In this document: positions 58,961 to 64,000 of the stretch, piece after piece | Layout: every line of letters starts with the position of its first letter | Position numbering within the stretch: position 1 is the first letter of the stretch | Assembly (NCBI GenBank): GCA_022747635.1 | Contig: JAKTNV010000017.1 | Location: 2,653,501-2,717,500, forward strand | Length of the DNA stretch: 64,000 nucleotides | Direction: 5' to 3' | DNA from: Hetaerina americana | Lineage: Eukaryota; Arthropoda; Insecta; Odonata; Calopterygidae | Notes under the pieces: generated by a model | What the model was told of the DNA's origin: nothing | Database searches by the model: none | Seen by the model: the letters and a program-made list of their open reading frames with translations, nothing else | Program-made: the position numbers and the translations under genes

Positions 58961-60115
58961 ATATTTGCTCAGGACAGAGTTACTCTCAAAACAAGAAATA
59001 TCCCGATAGAATTATAGACATTCTCCATAAGCAAGATTTAGGTGAGAATCATTAATATCTCGCGTGAATTGGCTAAGGATATTAAACAGGTCATTGACGA
59101 GAGTGTGAGTTTCTGTCTATACAATCATCAACAGGAAGCGTCCGCCTGAAAACTATGAGCCTGATAGTTAAATAATTATTTTCTGATTTTAAATATTCAC
59201 TTTTTTTGGTCGATTCGAAATAATGTTTTATAAAACCTCGAGTGGAACTGTTTTGCTTGGAATTTTTAACCGATACGAACCCATCTCGGCATGCGACGGA
59301 GGAAATAGAAATTAGAAAAATATTTTGGAGAGTATAGATGTCCACAAGAGAAACTCACTAGGTGTATGACTTGAGTGAGGGAGCTTTTTCAGCTAGTGAT
59401 TACTTTCAGAGCGTTAGTGCATGAGTACAGGTATGATCGGCAGATGAAAGATAGAGTTCGAGGCTTTACTTTCTGACTGTTTCCTGACTATACTTATGGT
59501 ATACTATGCCCTGAAGTTGTATGATACCAAAGCAGGGAATGCCTGCGTGCGTTGCTTAGGTATCTCCCTGGGGAGTGACCTAAGCTGTAATTTTGAAAAT
59601 ATTGGAGAACCATTTTTGAAATGACAAGCTATTTAATGAAGTCCTGAGAAAAAGAAGTAAGGAATCTTTTCGAAAAAAAGAAGTTTTAAATGAAAGATTA
59701 GCGATAGTATGTTATGCATCTGATGATGGATTTCTCATTTGCAATTTTGCACTCGAGTTCAAGACGCATTGGAGGAAAAGAGCATTTTAAAGCATGAACC
59801 TGTCTAGTAACCGTGCGGAAACAACCTTTGTTACCACAATAAAGCGCAGATGTATGGCGTGTCTATTGATGCTTTGACCTGGACGGAACTAATGGAGAAA
59901 TATTTAATTTAAAGAAAACTTCTGTTTAAAAATTTTGTTATTCTTAAAATTAGGCGTACTGTCACAATCCTATTTAATTTTTCTTGAGATAATCTATGAA
60001 CTAAATATTTTTAAAAAATGTTTAACTTTAAAGTCAATATTTTGCAGGTGGGACCATACAGCACCAAACTGTTTACATTATAGCGTTTATGAAAATATAT
60101 TTAACAGCTTCTAGC
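58961..60115. other. No gene seen
   Basis: AT-rich DNA. An acceptor-like TCAATATTTTGCAG ends at about 60048, but no exon could be supported after it. Confidence 0.45.
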
Positions 60116-60345
60116 TTACAATGCAACTATTTCAGAGTGCAAAAATCATTCGCCTAGACCGGGATACGAACCCGGATCTCTTGATATCCGGGTGACAACC
60201 AGCCGGAACATCGAGGGATCAGGGTTCAACTACCGGTCAAGGTGAATACTTTTTACTGTCTAAAATCGTAGCAATGTAATTCACATTTAGTGAATGACTC
60301 CGTTAAAAGTTACTAACGCGGCACCTCCCACATTTTCTTGTAGCT
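60116..60345. mobile_element. Inverted-repeat element with tRNA-like core, copy 2
   Basis: Left arm TTACAATGCAACTATTTCAG and right arm ATCGTAGCAATGTAATTCAC form an imperfect inverted repeat. The centre holds two T-arm-like halves pointing outward in opposite directions: GACCGGGATACGAACCCGG (box B on the minus strand) at 60157-60175, and ATCAGGGTTCAACTACCGG (box B on the plus strand) at about 60218-60236. The right arm continues through TGACTCCGTTAAAAGTTACT to GCGGCACCTCCC. It is a rearranged, self-palindromic version of copy 1. Confidence 0.6.
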
Positions 60346-60734
60346 TTTAGCTTGTTACACAATTACTTAATCAAAATCATTTCCTATAAAATAAAATACC
60401 ACCATAATGATGAAGGAAGTACTGTTTAAATGTATGTACATGTATATTATTTGCGAGATATGTATATATGATAAATGTATATAAGGACCAGTGTCGAGAG
60501 AAAAACATATCATTACATCCGGAAAGCAGCTAGTAAGCCATAGAACATTTCTTGGATGCAAAATTGTTGAAAATGCATGTTACATCAAAATAAATCTTTA
60601 TTTTAACGTCATTGTTCTAAAAAGTAAAAGAAATAGCAGATCCACGTAAGCGTATAGCATGTACAGTACAGTAATGTAATCTTTCAAATAAACAATATGA
60701 ATAAACCGCACGACAGAGGGGCCTCCACACCGGG
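60346..60734. other. No gene seen
   Basis: AT-rich spacer. Confidence 0.5.
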
Positions 60735-60910
60735 CGAAAAACATTAAAATGAAGTAATGCTTAAATGTTTGCTACCAATGTAAATTTTAAGTGATTCAAA
60801 TGGTGGAAGTATTTTTTACAACAGCTTACTTGAATGTAAATGTGAAATACTACTCTATTCAACGTGAGACGAGCTGCTAGTAAGGAACACATTAAGGGGA
60901 AGATAAAATA
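60735..60910 (+). repeat. Dispersed repeat E, copy 2
   Basis: GATTCAAATGGTGGAAGTAT, then GAGACGAGCTGCTAGT and AAGATAAAATAAAA, in the same order as at 56575-56785. It lies about 400 bp after an inverted-repeat element arm, as copy 1 lies shortly after one at 56414, so E and the arm may belong to one larger element. Confidence 0.5.
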
Positions 60911-61089
60911 AAATTTTTATTAATTACTTCTCTTATTATTATTTAGTATTATAAATTTATAGGCATTTTATGTTGATTTTTAAATTACGCAATATCTTAA
61001 AACAATTCCGAGTAGCAATAAAGTGATGGTTGGGTTGATATAAGATAATAAAGACATGGTGTTTTGTAAATGTGATCCGAATAAAATGT
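60911..61089. other. No gene seen
   Basis: Short AT-rich spacer. Confidence 0.5.
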
Positions 61090-62800
61090 TTATTATTATT
61101 TTTCTACCGTTTAAGGTTGTTTTTTTGGATGGACACCACGCTCCATATGAAACACACTTCCACAACTTCCCTTTCATCAACTCTCTGCACCTTGTGAATA
61201 CTTCTTTGCTCAACAAAAAACTTATTTCCTATTATTTATAACATACTATTAGTCCAAAATATTTGTAAACAGGTTAAATTCTCCATCTGATCTAGTTTAT
61301 TTCCATCTCATGCTCTAATATTTCACTTATCTTTCCTCTTTCTCGGAAACCTCATGGCCTTTGTTATGCTTACATTAATGTTCATCCTATACCTATCACA
61401 CTGCCTTTCTAATTCGCTCAACAATCCTTGCAACTTCTTAGCTGAAAAGCTTGATCATCTGCAAACCTATCTAAATTCCCCATCGACTTTCATTCATATC
61501 TCCAGTTCTTCCCATTCCTCTTTTACTATTTTCTCCCCTTATATGTTGAAAAGTGCGGGTGACAATGAACACCTATGACTTACCCATCTTCCTAAGACTC
61601 CATGTCCCGACTTATGCCTTTTCCTCAAACTTTTTTTATATATTCTTTCCATCTTTGTTGACTCTTACCTGGTTCCAATTATAGTTTTCCTGATATTGCT
61701 TTCATCTTACTTTTCAGTGCTCCAATTTCACCCTTTGTGCTTCCTCCTACCTAATAATATGTTTACTTCCTTCAATTTACTGCTCTGGTCTATCTTCTTA
61801 ATCATCTCCTTGCTCCTTGTCCTCACTTATAATTTCTCTACAGCCTGCCGATACCCCCCCCCCCTATCGCTCCGGTTAATACGTTCACTTTTGAGTTCCT
61901 CGGCGTCTCCCCTGTTTTATCCTCTTAAAACTGATGTTACACTTCATTAGTACTAAATTTTGGTTAACCTGCATCTGCTACTGGAAAACTGTGTGAAAAC
62001 CTTGTTTCTAAACCCTATTACCCCACCTCACTACCATCTCCTCATTTAAGTTTATCGGTTCAGTTTTTCCTTCTACTGATAACACTCATCAGCAAATAAT
62101 CACTCGCTTATCACTACTAATAAATACTCGCCTGCTCTATATTTCCTACACTTAGTCCTACATTTTTGTTCAATGCCACCTCTCGCTGGCTTTCTTACCC
62201 TCCGCTGTCCACTACCCTGTAACTATCGCTCCAGTAATCCCCGATACCTTCCCATTTCACCTCGAACAGCACTAAATATCTATATTATCTCCTGCTTTAT
62301 ATTTTCTAATTTATATTTCCTCAAAATCGCCCTAACATTCCAAATCCCTAATCTAACTGGTTCGGTCATCTTCTGTGTCCTCTTTGCTACTGCTCTCAAT
62401 TTCGCTTAGCAACGATTTCGTGAGACGACGACCGCGGAAGCCATGCATCTCCGCTGCTGGACGCCATACATGGCCAAGGTCGCATAGTGCCGAGACTGTT
62501 TCCTCTGCTTTTTTCCAAAATAATTTCTTGGGATAATTAACTAAGGTGGTATCCCTTTGCCTTCCTCAATAGTACATTTAACGTGACACGATCTCTCAAA
62601 TGACCACCCCACTGGGGTCAGACGCCTTTGCAGCCGACTCACTGAGAAACCGACCCTGCGCGGACTATCTTTCATTTGGATCCTACTATTAGACCGGGTG
62701 ACCCTACCAGGAGCAATATTATTACCCCAGCCAGCACAGCTCTGGGGGTCATCTGAACGCACAAGCCCTTCCACCACGTTAACCTGTAGATCCATGGGGT
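61090..62800 (-). mobile_element. LINE family Y, copy e, internally deleted
   Basis: Minus-strand copy with both end regions. The 5' side (62795-62541) reads VNVVEGLVRSDDPQSCAGWG and VGFSVSRLQRRLTPVGWSFE. The endonuclease start follows at about 62370: VRLGIWNVRAILRKYKLENI, then GDYWSDSYRVVDSGG. Around 61440-61470 is RFADDQA, the RT active-site box, followed by the C-terminal part. Much of the rest of the endonuclease and the RT fingers are missing or unreadable. The 3' end is a version of the family end block (CCATCCAAAAAAACAACC region) followed by an AATAATAATAA tail near 61090. Stops and frameshifts are throughout. Confidence 0.7.
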
Positions 62801-63330
62801 GGGATCAAAATAAATATACAATCGCCAAATTCCATTCATAAGTTTCTTATAATTTTCACGTAAAACTGACTTAATTTGATATTTTATGGTCATTTAGGAA
62901 GGAAGGGTAAGGTATAATATATCCGTGGACGAATTTGTAGGAGTGTATGAATTAATTGTCAGATTTTGAAAATTAATAAATTACTTTCAATAGAAGGGAT
63001 TCATTAGTGATTAATCTGGTTTGATTTTTTGATCCATGAGGAAAGAGATGTTAATTGAACATTTGGATGATTACCGGGACCAGCTCCTTAATGCGGTTAA
63101 TTAGGATAATATTAAAATTTTTATTTTATTTCATTTCATTAATGTGTGCTAAATTTTTCGTTTCCTTCAAATGAGCTCCTAATCTATGGCGGTTGATTTT
63201 TGATAGACTTGTGTCAAAGTGGTAAGTTTTTCCCTCCCTTATTTAAAACTATATAAATGAGAGAAGGAAAAGCGAGGTAAATCGAAACGATTTTTCAATA
63301 GCATGCATGTATATATAAAGTTAAAAAAAA
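62801..63330. other. No gene seen
   Basis: AT-rich DNA. AAAGTGGTAAGTTTTT at about 63216 is a good donor-like sequence without a supported exon. Confidence 0.45.
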
Positions 63331-63960
63331 AACTCTCGAGCAGATTCGATGAGGGAGGGTAGGGAAAACGCGAAAGGTGAGCAAGGGAGTGGATGCGAAA
63401 GGGGGTTGGAAGTTGAGAATTCCCCTATCCCCGCAGCCCCTCCAGGAAGCCCGGTTAACTCCGAGACTTTCCCCGTGAGAGATCTCACCGCACCTCCCCC
63501 ATCCCCCCATGCGACCCCTGTAACCGCATCTTCCCTCGTTATTACTACTCCCATCTAAAGGTGCGGAGAGTCGACGACCTCCCCCCCATGCTTCTCCACC
63601 TCCCCCACTCACCCGCATTCCACTCACCACCGAGAGACCGCGCTCCCTCTCTTTCGACTTCTCTCCCTCTCCCTTCGGCGCCACAGCCCTCAGGACCTCT
63701 CTCCTCCAGCGAGAGACCTGCGCCAAATTCCCCCTCGGAAAGCCATTCGCACCCACTCGCCGCACTTATGTCGTCCCACTTCCTCTCTCCCAATTTCTCC
63801 CATCCCTAAGTTTATTATATGTAGTAGGTACCATCGGTCGGAGTCGATGGGGAAGGGGATGAGGGACACTTCCCTTCACTTGCCTTCTCTCGCGTTCCCC
63901 CTCGAGGAGGGCTGCTGATGCCTTGCCTTGCGACTCGTTGCGGTATGTAGGAAGAGTCTT
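63331..63960. other. GC-rich island, purine then pyrimidine
   Basis: Purine-rich at 63345-63420, then strongly C/T-rich on the plus strand to 63810, then mixed. Frames of 69-156 codons on both strands are low-complexity. Same character as the earlier islands; it may continue beyond the window. Confidence 0.5.
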
Positions 63961-64000
63961 CTGCCTTCCCAAGATTTCAATCATCGCAAATGATCCCATT

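Noticed and set aside
1..64000. CRISPR arrays, bacterial operons, prophage or insertion sequences
   Set aside because: No regularly spaced direct repeats, no clustered cas-like frames and no bacterial gene layout; everything recognisable is of eukaryotic transposon type.

Overview
The window looks like a gene-poor stretch of a large, repeat-rich animal nuclear genome, most likely an arthropod. The reasons are: AT-rich background DNA broken up by GC-rich islands; no operons, no ribosome binding sites and no dense run of ORFs; and decayed transposons of types common in arthropods. These are mariner, a GTF2IRD2-type hAT, a LINE of the type often annotated as craniofacial development protein 2-like, a second LINE with a (GATGTA)n tail, tRNA-derived SINEs and Penelope-like fragments. 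The species cannot be fixed from the sequence alone. I found no host protein-coding gene, rRNA or canonical tRNA that I can support. The only long intact reading frame, 730 codons at 44991-47183, belongs to a retrotransposon.

Layout. 0-5 kb: a hAT DNA transposon relic (860-3255) with an 8-bp target duplication and a dead transposase. 5-11 kb: a GC island with a TATA-like box, two copies of one tRNA-derived SINE in inverted orientation (6150-6467 +, 6622-6917 -), and a third copy with an 11-bp target duplication (10293-10640). 12.7-16.5 kb: two pyrimidine- or purine-skewed GC islands. 16.5-17.4 kb: a minus-strand LINE fragment (family X) containing a perfect 109-bp tandem duplication. 20.4-23.45 kb: a minus-strand LINE (family Y) interrupted by two deleted mariners. 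24.4-25.1 kb: a 5'-truncated Y copy with an 11-bp target duplication. 25.4 kb: an (AT)n tract. 25.8 kb: an inverted-repeat element with a tRNA-like core. 26.4-35.3 kb: three GC islands and an internally deleted Y copy (30627-32721). At 35371 there is a sequence resembling a recursive splice site.

35.4-44 kb is mostly featureless DNA with one X fragment (41220-42098). At 44.1-48.05 kb a Penelope-like palindrome, an X fragment and the 5'-truncated LINE with the intact reverse transcriptase (family Z, tail (ATCT)n) lie back to back. 48.6-51.1 kb holds two GC islands. Further on are a tRNA SINE (51360), a Y 3' end (52600-52895), a complete but core-deleted mariner (53151-54047), an X-like LINE fragment (56850-57215), more GC islands, a second inverted-repeat tRNA-core element (60116-60345), a Y copy (61090-62800) and a final GC island.

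Taken together, the sequence records successive insertions: old hAT and LINE copies hit by later mariners, SINEs spread with short tandem tails, and one LINE whose RT frame is still open. The absence of exons, together with one juxtaposed acceptor/donor site, fits either a long intron or an intergenic desert. The sequence cannot decide between them. Family letters X, Y, Z, A, B and E are my own labels, assigned from similarity seen by eye inside this window.
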